DNA of 64,000 bases from UBA8337 sp965221415 (GTDB lineage Bacteria > Pseudomonadota > Alphaproteobacteria > RS24): the NCBI GenBank assembly GCA_965221415.1, contig OZ244887.1:1778358-1842357 (forward strand), read 5' to 3'. Numbering within the stretch: position 1 is the first letter of the stretch; every line of letters starts with the position of its first letter. Below are positions 1 through 8,226 of this stretch, one piece after another. A model generated the notes under the pieces. It worked only from the letters and a program-made list of their open reading frames with translations. It searched no databases and was not told the origin of the DNA. A program made the position numbers and the translations under genes.

Positions 1-855
1 CAAACAGGCAATAGTCATCGGGCCAACTCCGCCGGGCACAGGCGTAATAAAACTTGCGTGTGCGACCGCCTCATCAAAAGCCACATCGCCCACCAGACGG
101 GTTTTACCTGCCCCCCGTTCTGGCGCATCGGTGCGATTTATCCCCACATCGATGACACACGCCCCCTGCTTCACCCAATCGCCCTTCACCATTTCAGCAA
201 TGCCGACAGCTGCCACCAATATATCTGCGCGCCGACATATGTCGGGCAAATCGATACTGCGCGAATGCGCCATGGTGACCGTGCAGTTTTCGTTCAATAA
301 TAATTGCGCCACTGGTTTGCCGACCAATTGTGACCGACCGATAATCACAGCGTGCTTGCCCGTCAAATCGCCCAAGGTCTCTTTGGCCAAAATGACGCAT
401 CCCAAGGGCGTGCAAGGGGTCAGCCCCTCCAGCCCTGACGCAAGCCGCCCAGCATTGAGCGGGTTCAGCCCGTCGACATCTTTATCGGGATGGATTGCAT
501 CGATGACAGCTTGTTGCGAGATATGCGCGGGCAAGGGAAACTGCACCAAAATACCGTTTACATCTGGGTCTTCATTGAGGCTGCGGACTTTATCCAGCAG
601 CACATCCTGCGGCGTGTCGGCTGGCAGGGTGACCTCTTGCGAGACCATGCCTGCCTCTTTGGTCGCGATGCCTTTATTTTTGACATAGACCTGACTGGCG
701 GCATCTTCGCCGACCAGCACCACGGCCAGATGCGGCACTTTATTGTGCTGCGCTTTGAGCGTTGCCACCGCCGCCCCAATACGGGTGCGCAGTGCCATAC
801 TGATTTGGCGGCCATCAATCCGTTTTTTGTCAACTGACTTGATATCGGGTGGCAC
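1..855 (-). CDS. folD: Bifunctional methylenetetrahydrofolate dehydrogenase / cyclohydrolase, 3' end cut by window edge
   Basis: Interconverts 5,10-methylene-THF, 5,10-methenyl-THF and 10-formyl-THF in cytosolic one-carbon metabolism. The reading frame is open from position 1 to a GTG start at 853-855, giving 285 codons, so only the last few residues are missing. Visible family marks are the catalytic YVKNK segment, the QFPLP stretch, KDVDGLNP, the NADP-binding GRSQLVGKP and the C-terminal VPGGVGPMT. GTG is chosen because it follows a GGGGGA ribosome-binding site, lies 2 bases beyond the YggT stop, and no in-frame ATG lies upstream. An ATG about 20 codons in would remove conserved N-terminal sequence. 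It is likely co-transcribed with the YggT gene. Confidence 0.95.
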   Translation of the reverse strand, partial: MPPDIKSVDKKRIDGRQISMALRTRIGAAVATLKAQHNKVPHLAVVLVGEDAASQVYVKNKGIATKEAGMVSQEVTLPADTPQDVLLDKVRSLNEDPDVNGILVQFPLPAHISQQAVIDAIHPDKDVDGLNPLNAGRLASGLEGLTPCTPLGCVILAKETLGDLTGKHAVIIGRSQLVGKPVAQLLLNENCTVTMAHSRSIDLPDICRRADILVAAVGIAEMVKGDWVKQGACVIDVGINRTDAPERGAGKTRLVGDVAFDEAVAHASFITPVPGGVGPMTIACL

Positions 856-857
856 TC

Positions 858-1160
858 TTAATATCCCCCAGACTGTGCCATAGGGCCGAGAACTTCCCAC
901 ATCAGATTGCGGATAAATATCAGGCCGAAAATCAAAATCAGCGGCGATAAATCAAGCCCGCCCATATCGGGTAAAAATTTGCGAATCCGCCGATACACTG
1001 GCTCCGTCATACGGTTTAGCGCGTCCCCCACAAGGTAAACAAAACGGTTGCGCATATTGATGACATCAAACGCCACCAACCAGCTCAACACCGCCGAGGC
1101 GATAATAATCCAGATATAGAATCCGATAAGCTGGCTCACCAGCATCAACACTGCCACCAT
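858..1160 (-). CDS. YggT family integral membrane protein
   Basis: A 100-residue protein with two hydrophobic segments, at about residues 3-27 and 75-95. The link between them carries the YggT pattern PVYRRIRKFLP..GGLDLSP. YggT proteins are small inner-membrane proteins linked to osmotic tolerance and cell-envelope or division functions; the molecular role is unsettled. The ATG start follows a GGGGGG-rich ribosome-binding site. The stop is 2 bases before the folD GTG start, so the two genes are probably one transcript. YggT next to folD is a common proteobacterial arrangement. Confidence 0.9.
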   Translation of the reverse strand: MVAVLMLVSQLIGFYIWIIIASAVLSWLVAFDVINMRNRFVYLVGDALNRMTEPVYRRIRKFLPDMGGLDLSPLILIFGLIFIRNLMWEVLGPMAQSGGY

Positions 1161-1184
1161 GGCGCACCCCCCTAAACACGCTAG

Positions 1185-1790
1185 CTATATCGCGCTTTCG
1201 CCATCTGCTTTCATGTAAATCGAATCGCGCGGGCGTTCCATAAGTTTACGCACCATGGGCGCAAAATCTTCCAACGGCATCGATTCATAATTCGGGTCGA
1301 AACTCGACTGGTCATATAAATGGCAAAACTGCGCCGTATATTCGAAATGCTCATGACCCCGAAAAGCCTCGCGCGCATCGCGGTCGAGGCCAATATGGTG
1401 GAAAAAATAATAGCCCTGAAAAATCCCATGATTTTGCAACATGAAATAATTCTGCTCGGAAATAAACGGCTTCAAAATAGTCGCCCCCAATTCCGCATGG
1501 TTAAACGACCCGAGCAGGTCGCCAATATCGTGCAACAAAGCGCAGACGACATATTCATCATCGCGCCCATCTTTATGCGCACGCGTCGCGGTTTGTAGGC
1601 TGTGCTCGAAGCGGTCAACCGCAAAGCCACCAAAGTCGCCTTGTAGCATTTTCAAATGTTCCATGACGCGGTCCGGCAAGCCTTTTGAAAACGCGCCAAA
1701 CGCGGCGGAAATCTTTTCGTAATCGTCTTGCGTGCCATCCACCATCGCGTGGAATTGAGCTTGAGCTTCGTCTGATTTATCATCTAGCAT
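1185..1790 (-). CDS. HD-domain protein resembling PhnZ-type mixed-valence diiron oxygenases
   Basis: A 201-residue soluble protein with the metal-ligand series of the HD fold: H63 in FEHSLQTATRA, H87-D88 in LLHDIGD, H98 in FNHAE, H121 in LQNHGIF and D160 in HLYDQSSFD. The EHSLQ..A helix and the second-sphere His pattern look more like PhnZ and the phosphonate-associated HD proteins than like HD phosphohydrolases. That suggests oxidative cleavage of a small organic acid or phosphonate, which is inference. No phosphonate genes lie nearby. The start has a GGGAG ribosome-binding site 7 bases upstream. The gene is divergent from the VOC gene across about 118 bases. Confidence 0.75.
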   Translation of the reverse strand: MLDDKSDEAQAQFHAMVDGTQDDYEKISAAFGAFSKGLPDRVMEHLKMLQGDFGGFAVDRFEHSLQTATRAHKDGRDDEYVVCALLHDIGDLLGSFNHAELGATILKPFISEQNYFMLQNHGIFQGYYFFHHIGLDRDAREAFRGHEHFEYTAQFCHLYDQSSFDPNYESMPLEDFAPMVRKLMERPRDSIYMKADGESAI

Positions 1791-1908
1791 AATAGTCTCC
1801 CTTCATGCGTTAGGCTGATTGTGCCGAAATAGCACGCTTTTGGCAATTGCCTTTTACACAAGACGTATTAATCTGTTTTCAAGCATTATTGAACCAAGGG
1901 AGAAAACA

Positions 1909-2277
1909 ATGATTAGCTATACGACATTAGGCAGTAATAATATTGAGGTCGCGCGGGCATTTTACACAAATCTGTTCAGCGAAATAGGCGGGCGCGAGAT
2001 GTTTGATAATGGCCGCTTATATTTTTACGGCATTGATCCAGCCAGCCCCATGATTGCGATTGGCGGACCGTATGACGAGCAAGCCGCCACAGTCGGCAAT
2101 GGCGTGATGATTGCGATTAACGCAGGCGACGAGGAAACCGTCGGCAAGCTGCACGCCAAAGGCGTTGAACTGGGTGGTACATGCGACGGTGAACCAGGCC
2201 AACGTGTGCCGGGCTTTTATGGTGCATATGTGCGCGACCCAGATGGCAATAAGCTATGCTTTTGTAAGCTTGGCTAG
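1909..2277 (+). CDS. VOC (glyoxalase/bleomycin-resistance) family protein
   Basis: A 122-residue protein matching the vicinal-oxygen-chelate pattern: N-terminal MISYTTLGSNNIEVARAFY (first beta strand and helix) and C-terminal GAYVRDPDGNKLCF, the usual last strand of the fold. VOC proteins include glyoxalases, dioxygenases and resistance proteins; the substrate cannot be read from sequence. The ATG at 1909 is preferred over an upstream in-frame codon at 1819 because it has an AAGGGAG ribosome-binding site 8 bases upstream and the extension is not VOC-like. It runs toward the acyltransferase gene, with 5 bases between the two stops. Confidence 0.85.
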   Translation: MISYTTLGSNNIEVARAFYTNLFSEIGGREMFDNGRLYFYGIDPASPMIAIGGPYDEQAATVGNGVMIAINAGDEETVGKLHAKGVELGGTCDGEPGQRVPGFYGAYVRDPDGNKLCFCKLG

Positions 2278-2282
2278 GGCTT

Positions 2283-2888
2283 TCACGCGTCTTTTGGGGC
2301 GGGTTTATTGGGCGAGGCATAATTATGCGGCTTAAGGCCGGTATAATTATCGTAAAACGCATAAATCTCGGCCATATCGGCCTCGATATCGCCTTCGGGG
2401 TATAAAATCCGAAACGCCCCAATCCGACGGGTTTCGGCGTCTATGGCGGTCAATATAATCGGCACATTGGCCGCCACGGCGATATGATAAAAGCCCTTCT
2501 TCCAATGCGTCTGGGGGCCTCGCGTGCCTTCGGGCGTCACCACTAAGTGAAATGTGTCATGCGCGGCGAACTCATTGGCCATCATTTTTACATAATTTTT
2601 GGTCGAGCGACGGTCAATCGCAATCCCGCCGCAATAGCGCAAAAGCCACCCCGCAGGGCCAACAAAAAGCGTGTGCTTAATCAACACGCGCACCCGCATA
2701 TTGAGGCCAAAGACCACAGCTAAGAACAATCCGAAATCCCAATTACTGGTATGCGGGGCAGCGACAAGCACGGATTTTTTTATCGTCTCTGGTGCGGGAG
2801 GGCCGGGTCGCCAGCGCACCACAAGAAAAATTATCCACGCTATGAGTCTGAAAAAATGGCGCACCACAGGCGTATCAAAAATTGTCAT
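2283..2888 (-). CDS. PlsC-like lysophospholipid acyltransferase family protein
   Basis: A 201-residue protein with the glycerolipid acyltransferase blocks: catalytic HX4D as H46-TSNW-D51, GGIAIDRR at about 87-94 and the phosphate-binding VTPEGTRG at 117-124. A hydrophobic segment at about 10-24 suggests membrane association. It probably moves an acyl chain from acyl-CoA or acyl-ACP to a lysolipid or similar alcohol; the acceptor is unknown. The start has a GGGAGGAT ribosome-binding site. It lies 35 bases downstream of the phosphotransferase gene and may be the last gene of the minus-strand lipid cluster. Confidence 0.85.
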   Translation of the reverse strand: MTIFDTPVVRHFFRLIAWIIFLVVRWRPGPPAPETIKKSVLVAAPHTSNWDFGLFLAVVFGLNMRVRVLIKHTLFVGPAGWLLRYCGGIAIDRRSTKNYVKMMANEFAAHDTFHLVVTPEGTRGPQTHWKKGFYHIAVAANVPIILTAIDAETRRIGAFRILYPEGDIEADMAEIYAFYDNYTGLKPHNYASPNKPAPKDA

Positions 2889-2923
2889 GGTCGTTTATAT
2901 CCTCCCCTGCCTAAATCCAGTGG

Positions 2924-3982
2924 TTAAATCAACGATAGCGCGTCCAAATGCAATGCCTGCCAACCCGACCGTTCGGCCATCACCGCAAACATCTCATCCC
3001 CGCGCACGGTGCGCTCGACCAACATGGCAGAAATCAGCGCCATAATAAATCCAGAAAAAGCCGCGCGGCGATAATCTGCCCACGCCGCCTCGACCCCATA
3101 CCCGCCAACGCAATCACCCAATTGGGCATGATACTGCGCCACCAAAGTCTCTTCATGTGCGGCACGCAAAGACGCATCGGCCAGACTGGTTGAAATACAA
3201 TAAGCAATATCGCCCATGGGCGGGGCGGCTGAAACAGTCTGCCAATCAAGCAAAACCGGCCGCCCTTCAGCGTCTGAATACAACATATTATCAAGGCGCA
3301 AATCGCCATGCGCCAACACAATGGGGGCTTCTTTGGGCGTTATATAAGCCGCAAAGCGTGCCACCAAATCCGCGCCCATATCCAAAATATCGCTATCAAT
3401 GCGCTCCTCATAACGCGCCCGCCATTCAGGATAAATGGCTGGCACGAGGTCTCGAATAAACGCGCGGCGTTCATCGTCCAAGCTATAAGTCAGCCACGCA
3501 TGGGTCATCAATTGCGGGTCGTTCCAATGACTTTTGTGCAACGCCGCCGCTTGCCCCAACGCCGCCGTGAGCTGCTCTATCGTGCAGCCATCCATTTGCG
3601 CGATTTGCACCGCCGGTGCTAAATCTTCTAGCAATAATAGCCCATCCCCGCTAGCGGCATCGTAATCGGCAAGATAAAGCTGCGGCACACGCGCATCGCA
3701 GCTCTGCCCGAAATGGGTATAAAATTGCGTTTCAATCTCATAAAGATGCAGATTGCGCGCCGTCTCGCGACTATCCGCCGCCGCAGCAGGGCATTTGGCA
3801 ATAACCGATAGGGGTGCATCAATGCCCTCGCGCCAAGCTAATGTGACGCGGTAGCTATCGCCGACCTGCCCCGTGCCAACCGGCGCATACTCAAAGCCGT
3901 CTAAGCTATTTTCAGACTGGTCAAATACGCCTGCCAAAAACCCGACATCAAACATTTTGGGATGGTCGCGCAACCCACTCAT
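2924..3982 (-). CDS. Phosphotransferase (APH / ecdysteroid-kinase-like) family protein
   Basis: A 352-residue protein with the aminoglycoside-phosphotransferase kinase fold. HGDLRLDN at 225-232 is the catalytic loop and LLDWQ at about 244-248 is the magnesium-binding DxD-type site (D246). An LLLEDL hinge is at about 116-121. Family members phosphorylate small alcohols or amines, and several act on sterol- or terpenoid-like molecules. The start ATG overlaps the stop of the upstream gene (ATGA, 3979-3982), so the two are almost certainly translated together. Resistance to an aminoglycoside is unlikely from this context. Confidence 0.8.
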   Translation of the reverse strand: MSGLRDHPKMFDVGFLAGVFDQSENSLDGFEYAPVGTGQVGDSYRVTLAWREGIDAPLSVIAKCPAAAADSRETARNLHLYEIETQFYTHFGQSCDARVPQLYLADYDAASGDGLLLLEDLAPAVQIAQMDGCTIEQLTAALGQAAALHKSHWNDPQLMTHAWLTYSLDDERRAFIRDLVPAIYPEWRARYEERIDSDILDMGADLVARFAAYITPKEAPIVLAHGDLRLDNMLYSDAEGRPVLLDWQTVSAAPPMGDIAYCISTSLADASLRAAHEETLVAQYHAQLGDCVGGYGVEAAWADYRRAAFSGFIMALISAMLVERTVRGDEMFAVMAERSGWQALHLDALSLI

Positions 3983-5079
3983 GTGGTGACAGCATCCAGC
4001 AAACCGCTAAACCCGCTCGGGGCATGCGGGCCGATAAATAGCTGCTCGATGACCCCGCGCCCAGTATGGGTTTTGCCATTATGGGTCAGCGTCACTTCGG
4101 CCAGACTTTGGATATGCAGGTTTTCTACCTTGCCTGCAGCGAGTGCCGCCTCAGCATCCGCCAACACCATCGCCTCATGCGCCACAGCTAACCCCCCGTG
4201 ATGAACCCCGTGATTCCATTCAGGATGCATATACCCTAGCCCTTGCATATAGAAAGTGCGGTTTAGCGGCGTATAGCACACCTCCAGACCTTCCGCCGCA
4301 ACGGTCAGCGTATGAACACGGCGCGTGGCGTCATAATAGCGCGTGGTCAAGCCAACATCGCGCATCTCAAGCTTGCTGCTCGCCGCAAAATCGTCAAACA
4401 CCGCTTTGCGGTTCCACGCCGCCCCGTCGCCATCATCATTGGTATGGCAGAAAAAAGCACCATCCTCGAAATTCACTGGCGCCCACAACCAATAAAATTG
4501 CTGCGGCGCAGGCGGCACATGACTTTGCGGGTCGGGCGCGCCAATCTGGCGTATCCCCCAACTGCGGTCGCGCGTGCCGATACACCCCGTCACATCAAGG
4601 CTACGCCCCTGACACTGAATCTCGCCCGACCACGAAACGCTTTGCGTCGCGCGGGTTAAATCCATCATCAGCCGTGTCCCTTGGCGGCGGGTAAAGCGCG
4701 GCTCTTCAATCGGAAAGTGCCGCGCCGTCGCGATTATCTTGGCCGTCACACCCCCCTCATTATCGGCAATGGTGATGTGCGTTTCTTCAAGCGGGCGGAT
4801 AATCTCCAAGGTAATCGGCCCGACCGTCAGGTTCAGGCGGTCGCCAAGCATTTCCTTAGAAGCGCGCAGATTATACTGCGTGCCCTCGTAAGACAGCGCG
4901 AAGCTTGCATCCATAATATTGAGCTGCGGATAGACACCCAGCGCAAGGGCGAAAAATATCGCGCCATCCGCGCTATAGCCGTTGAAGAAAAAACGGTCGT
5001 AGAAATTGCGGTCGCCGCCCGCAAAAGCCATCGGCTCAGCTGTCTGGTGAAGCGGGTAATCATCAGCCGGTGTTAGCAT
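3979..5079 (-). CDS. Uncharacterised protein, possibly CrtC/AttH-like lipocalin fold
   Basis: A 366-residue protein without signal peptide or membrane segment. It is rich in Trp and aromatic residues and in short beta-type segments. Two halves can be seen: residues 1-170, and 175-366 with DRSWGIRQ, QFYWLWAPVNFEDG and a C-terminal GRGVIEQLFIG. The DRSWG..YWLW pattern recalls hydroxyneurosporene-synthase/AttH-like proteins and the paired DUF7065/DUF7064 architecture; this is recalled family resemblance, not a search result. It overlaps the phosphotransferase by 4 bases and follows an SDR, which suggests modification of a hydrophobic, isoprenoid-like compound. The AGGAGG ribosome-binding site supports the start. 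Confidence 0.65.
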   Translation of the reverse strand: MLTPADDYPLHQTAEPMAFAGGDRNFYDRFFFNGYSADGAIFFALALGVYPQLNIMDASFALSYEGTQYNLRASKEMLGDRLNLTVGPITLEIIRPLEETHITIADNEGGVTAKIIATARHFPIEEPRFTRRQGTRLMMDLTRATQSVSWSGEIQCQGRSLDVTGCIGTRDRSWGIRQIGAPDPQSHVPPAPQQFYWLWAPVNFEDGAFFCHTNDDGDGAAWNRKAVFDDFAASSKLEMRDVGLTTRYYDATRRVHTLTVAAEGLEVCYTPLNRTFYMQGLGYMHPEWNHGVHHGGLAVAHEAMVLADAEAALAAGKVENLHIQSLAEVTLTHNGKTHTGRGVIEQLFIGPHAPSGFSGLLDAVTT

Positions 5080-5106
5080 AAGAGCCTCCTATCGCTACAT
5101 TTATCG

Positions 5107-5874
5107 CTACATTGCCGAAATGCCGCCATCGAGCTTTAGCTCGGCACCCGTCATGAACTTGCTTTCATCGCTGGCCAGATAAACCACCGCATAAGCGACA
5201 TCGTCTGGGTCGCCGATTTCTTGCAGCGGCACTTGGCGCGCGAGCTTACCCTTCAGCTCGTCGCGGCTCATGCCCGCCGCCATACCGTCGATAATCGGCG
5301 TATCAATAAAAGTTGGGTGGATGGAGTTCGAGCGGATTTTATAGCCGCGCTTTGCACAGTGCAGCGCCACAGATTTCGACAAGAGCCAAACGCCCGCTTT
5401 GGCCGAATTATACGCAGCCATATTATGCCCCGCAATCAGCCCCGCGATGGATGAGATATTGATGATAGAACCCGGCGCATGGGCACGCATCAGCGGGATG
5501 GCGTATTTGCACCCCAGAAACACACTATCGACATCAACCGCATGGACACGCTTCCACGTCTCGAAATCTGTGTCCTCGACCGTCGAGCCGCCGCCAATGC
5601 CGGCATTATTGAGCAGCACATTCAGGCCGCCCATATCCTCATGGGCCGCGTCTAGTGCCGCTTGCCAATTCTTCTCGTCAGTGACATCCAGATGATACGC
5701 AAAAGCCTGCCCTGCGTGGACTTCGTTAATCTCCTCGGCGACCGCGGCAGCACCGTCCGCATTGATATCGCTAATGGCGACTTTCGCGCCCTCTTTGGCC
5801 AACATAATGGCTGAGGCGCGCCCCAGTCCCGAAGCGCCGCCCGTGATGAATGCCATTTTTCCTGCTACACGCAT
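5107..5874 (-). CDS. SDR family NAD(P)-dependent oxidoreductase
   Basis: A 255-residue classical short-chain dehydrogenase. The cofactor motif is TGGASGLG (11-18). D36-I-N in the second strand suggests NAD preference. NNAG is at 89-92, catalytic S141/S142, Y155 and K159 (YNSAK), and a C-terminal LKLDGGISA. It probably interconverts an alcohol and a ketone; neighbours suggest an acyl-CoA or isoprenoid/steroid-type substrate. The ribosome-binding site AGGAGA lies 7 bases before the ATG. It lies between the enoyl-CoA hydratase gene and the uncharacterised 366-aa gene in one minus-strand run. Confidence 0.9.
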   Translation of the reverse strand: MRVAGKMAFITGGASGLGRASAIMLAKEGAKVAISDINADGAAAVAEEINEVHAGQAFAYHLDVTDEKNWQAALDAAHEDMGGLNVLLNNAGIGGGSTVEDTDFETWKRVHAVDVDSVFLGCKYAIPLMRAHAPGSIINISSIAGLIAGHNMAAYNSAKAGVWLLSKSVALHCAKRGYKIRSNSIHPTFIDTPIIDGMAAGMSRDELKGKLARQVPLQEIGDPDDVAYAVVYLASDESKFMTGAELKLDGGISAM

Positions 5875-5883
5875 GAGTCTCTC

Positions 5884-6696
5884 CTAATTTTTAGATTTCG
5901 ATTTAGCCTTTGGTTTCGTAAGGGTTGCACGCACCGCCGCTTTATTTTCTTCAGAGCCAGTAAGCAACGCATATTGCTCGCGATCCATAAACGAGCCAAC
6001 ATAATTGAGCGCATGCGCGTGCGCGTTAATCGCTTGCTTGGTCATCCGCACAGGGATGGGCGGCAAGGCGACAACTTTGGCGGCCAGAGCTTGTGCAGCC
6101 GCAAGGCTTTCGCCCGATGCGCTGACCTCGTCAATCAACCCCCACGCCAGCGCCGTCTCAGGCGGCACAGCTTCGCCCAATATCGCCAAATGCTTGGCGC
6201 GCGCAGGGCCAACCAACGCCGTAAGGCGCGGATTGGCTTGCCAACTCATATTGATGCCAAGCGGCACTTCGGGCAAGCGTATGTCGCAATCATTTGAGGC
6301 CACACGCCAATCACACGCAATCGCCAAAGCCAACCCACCACCAAGGCAATAGCCCTCCATCGCACAAATCGTTACCTGCTCCAACGCCTCCCACGCGGCA
6401 CACATATCAGGGCCGAGCAACAGCTTCTGGCGTTGCTCAAGCGGCGAAAGATGATGCGTGTGCATCTGCTTGTCTTTTAAATCTGCACCAACGCTGAACA
6501 CCGGCTCGCCACACAAAATAACGCATTGCGTCTCAATATCGCTCTTAAGCGCGCGCGCCACATCGCGTAAACCCTCCATCACCAAAGCCGACAGCGGATT
6601 ACGCCCGCCGCCATAATCAGGGCCACGGTTTAACGTCACCGTCGCAACGCCTCCGTCACGCGTCACGCTTAGCCCGTCTGGTAGTTCTGGTATCAT
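5884..6696 (-). CDS. Enoyl-CoA hydratase/isomerase family protein
   Basis: A 270-residue crotonase-fold protein. The oxyanion-hole region SVGADLKD and the core EGYCLGGGLALAIACDWR are typical, followed by PEVPLGINMSW. The second catalytic Glu position of hydratases lies in this loop (LPEVPLG). It acts on CoA thioesters, most likely hydrating or isomerising an enoyl-CoA. The start is the ATG at 6696 behind GGGGGG; an upstream TTG at 6708 is in frame but overlaps that site. A terminator at 6716-6738 separates it from the DUF1329 gene, so it probably has its own promoter or depends on read-through. Confidence 0.85.
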   Translation of the reverse strand: MIPELPDGLSVTRDGGVATVTLNRGPDYGGGRNPLSALVMEGLRDVARALKSDIETQCVILCGEPVFSVGADLKDKQMHTHHLSPLEQRQKLLLGPDMCAAWEALEQVTICAMEGYCLGGGLALAIACDWRVASNDCDIRLPEVPLGINMSWQANPRLTALVGPARAKHLAILGEAVPPETALAWGLIDEVSASGESLAAAQALAAKVVALPPIPVRMTKQAINAHAHALNYVGSFMDREQYALLTGSEENKAAVRATLTKPKAKSKSKN

Positions 6697-6715
6697 GCGT
6701 CCCCCCAATATGAAA

Positions 6716-6738
6716 AAGGGCGACCAAAGGCCGCCCTT
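6716..6738 (-). terminator. Rho-independent terminator after the DUF1329 gene
   Basis: A 7-bp perfect stem (AAGGGCG / CGCCCTT) closes a 9-base loop. On the minus strand it is followed by a run of U residues (CCCTTTTTCA). It sits about 26 bases beyond the stop of the DUF1329 gene ending at 6764 and just upstream of the enoyl-CoA hydratase start. Confidence 0.8.
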
Positions 6739-6763
6739 ATCCCTATTCTAACTCTTTCGAGAA

Positions 6764-8158
6764 TTACCGACCCAAACGACGAACGTTAGCTGGTGTGTAA
6801 TACTCTGGTGTCAGATAATCCAAGCCTTCGTCCACGATATTAGCAGGACGCTCGGACTTCATAGCAAGACCTATATAACGGCCAGCCAATGTATCATAGA
6901 CGAACTCGCCACCTGTGGTGAAGCACAGCTGTGAATGCGGACGGTAATCGGGGCCTTGTCCAGCTTCCTGAACGCGCCACAATTCGCCGCGACCATCATA
7001 TAGTTCGCCGCCCGTGATTTGCCAGCTATCCTCGTCAAGACGCAAGACGCGACGTGAGTAGATGTGGCGGGCAGAGCTACGCAGATTACCCTCGACAACC
7101 CATTGGCGACGCAATTCATAACGCAGCGCGTCTGGATTTGCGTGACCCGGTGTTATCAAATCGTCATATGGTGTCAGCACAGCTTTGAAGTTGTTTTGCT
7201 GTGAGACTTTTTCCATTTTGCCGCGAACCGTCCAATGATAACGGTCAGGCGCGCCATTATAGCCATCATACTGGTCTGATGTGGCAAGGGCGTCGCCATT
7301 GGTTAGTGGATTGTCATAAGCGATGTTTGGCGCACGACGCACGCGACGTGTGCCGGGGCTATATGTCCAGGCTTTGCGACCCTCTTTGGCCATGTTGAGC
7401 GTCTCATGCACCAACACAACATTACCCGCACGACGCGCAGGAGCAGATGTGTACGCAACGAAATAAATCGAGATATTGTCCAAATCTTCAGCCCGTGTGT
7501 ATTGCGGGTCAGAGAATGAGAACACAATCTCATCGCGTGTGTAGGTGAGCGTATAATCGCCACTTACTGTCGGTGCTGCAAAGTTGAAGTCACGCGCAAG
7601 ACGCAGACCACGATAGCGCAACGTATGGTTCCAAACGACTTCTAGCCCGCTATTTGGGATAGGAAACGGTGAGGCCATAAAGGCTTCGCTAATGCCATTG
7701 CCACCATCAGCTAGCTTGCCGACGAGGGCATTGCGTTTTGCACCCTTATAGACAAAGTCTGGCTGCGAGCATGTACGCCGCGATGGATAAACATTGATAC
7801 GATACGTGTCGCTATAGGTTTCGAGCATTTTCTTCTGCCCGTCGCTCAACACTTTGCTGTAACGGCTCATATTGTCCGCCGTTACTGTGTAGAGTTTTTT
7901 GTCACCCGCAAATGGGTCTGGCAAAGCACCGCCCTGATAGCCGGCCAATAAAGCGCTGACTTTCGGAACACCGCGTCCCGTCCATGCAGCAACACCCGAC
8001 TTAGAGCCGGCTTTTTCAGCCCCCATGGGGGTCAAATCGGCCCCGAGGCGGTCTGCAACGCTTTTGGGCACTTCGGCTAAAGCGGGGGCGATTAAGGCCC
8101 CGCTTAGCGTTAATGCCACGCCCAGCGTCAGGGTTTGGTTTGCTGTTTTGGTTTTCAT
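6764..8158 (-). CDS. DUF1329 domain-containing periplasmic/outer-membrane-associated protein
   Basis: A 464-residue protein with a signal peptide ending ALA|EVP near residue 28. Family marks are the mature N-terminus VADRLGADLTPMGAEKAGS, CSQPDFVY (the Cys-rich DUF1329 motif), NHTLRYRG and AWTYSPGTRRVRRAPN. DUF1329 proteins have been compared to LolA/LolB-type lipid-handling folds and usually sit beside DUF1302, YCF48 and RND genes. A role in moving hydrophobic molecules through the periplasm is inference. It is 68 bases downstream of the DUF1302 gene. It is clearly paralogous to the gene at 12531-13892: both share NHTLRYRG and AWTYSPGTRRVRRAP. Confidence 0.9.
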   Translation of the reverse strand: MKTKTANQTLTLGVALTLSGALIAPALAEVPKSVADRLGADLTPMGAEKAGSKSGVAAWTGRGVPKVSALLAGYQGGALPDPFAGDKKLYTVTADNMSRYSKVLSDGQKKMLETYSDTYRINVYPSRRTCSQPDFVYKGAKRNALVGKLADGGNGISEAFMASPFPIPNSGLEVVWNHTLRYRGLRLARDFNFAAPTVSGDYTLTYTRDEIVFSFSDPQYTRAEDLDNISIYFVAYTSAPARRAGNVVLVHETLNMAKEGRKAWTYSPGTRRVRRAPNIAYDNPLTNGDALATSDQYDGYNGAPDRYHWTVRGKMEKVSQQNNFKAVLTPYDDLITPGHANPDALRYELRRQWVVEGNLRSSARHIYSRRVLRLDEDSWQITGGELYDGRGELWRVQEAGQGPDYRPHSQLCFTTGGEFVYDTLAGRYIGLAMKSERPANIVDEGLDYLTPEYYTPANVRRLGR

Positions 8159-8192
8159 TTCATTTCCCTTCCAAAGTCAATTTGGTTGAACA

Positions 8193-8215
8193 GGGGCGCG
8201 TTTGGGACACGCCCC
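8193..8215. other. Short inverted repeat between DUF1302 and DUF1329 genes
   Basis: GGGGCG and CGCCCC form a 6-bp stem around an 11-base loop in the 68-base spacer between the DUF1302 stop and the DUF1329 start. There is no U-tract. It could reduce downstream expression or protect an mRNA end; this is inference. Confidence 0.35.
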
Positions 8216-8226
8216 CGCGACGCTGT

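Noticed and set aside
558..833. A 91-codon minus-strand frame within folD
   Set aside because: Alternative frame of folD; the folD frame carries all family motifs and is open to the window edge.
2828..2840. TTATCCACG and TGTGGATAG-type single matches to DnaA boxes (also near 46430)
   Set aside because: Isolated, each with a mismatch and inside genes; no cluster typical of an origin was seen.
5088..5110. Short tandem ATCGCTACATTT-like repeat at the SDR stop
   Set aside because: Two imperfect copies of about 11 bases at a gene end; probably a small local duplication without wider meaning.
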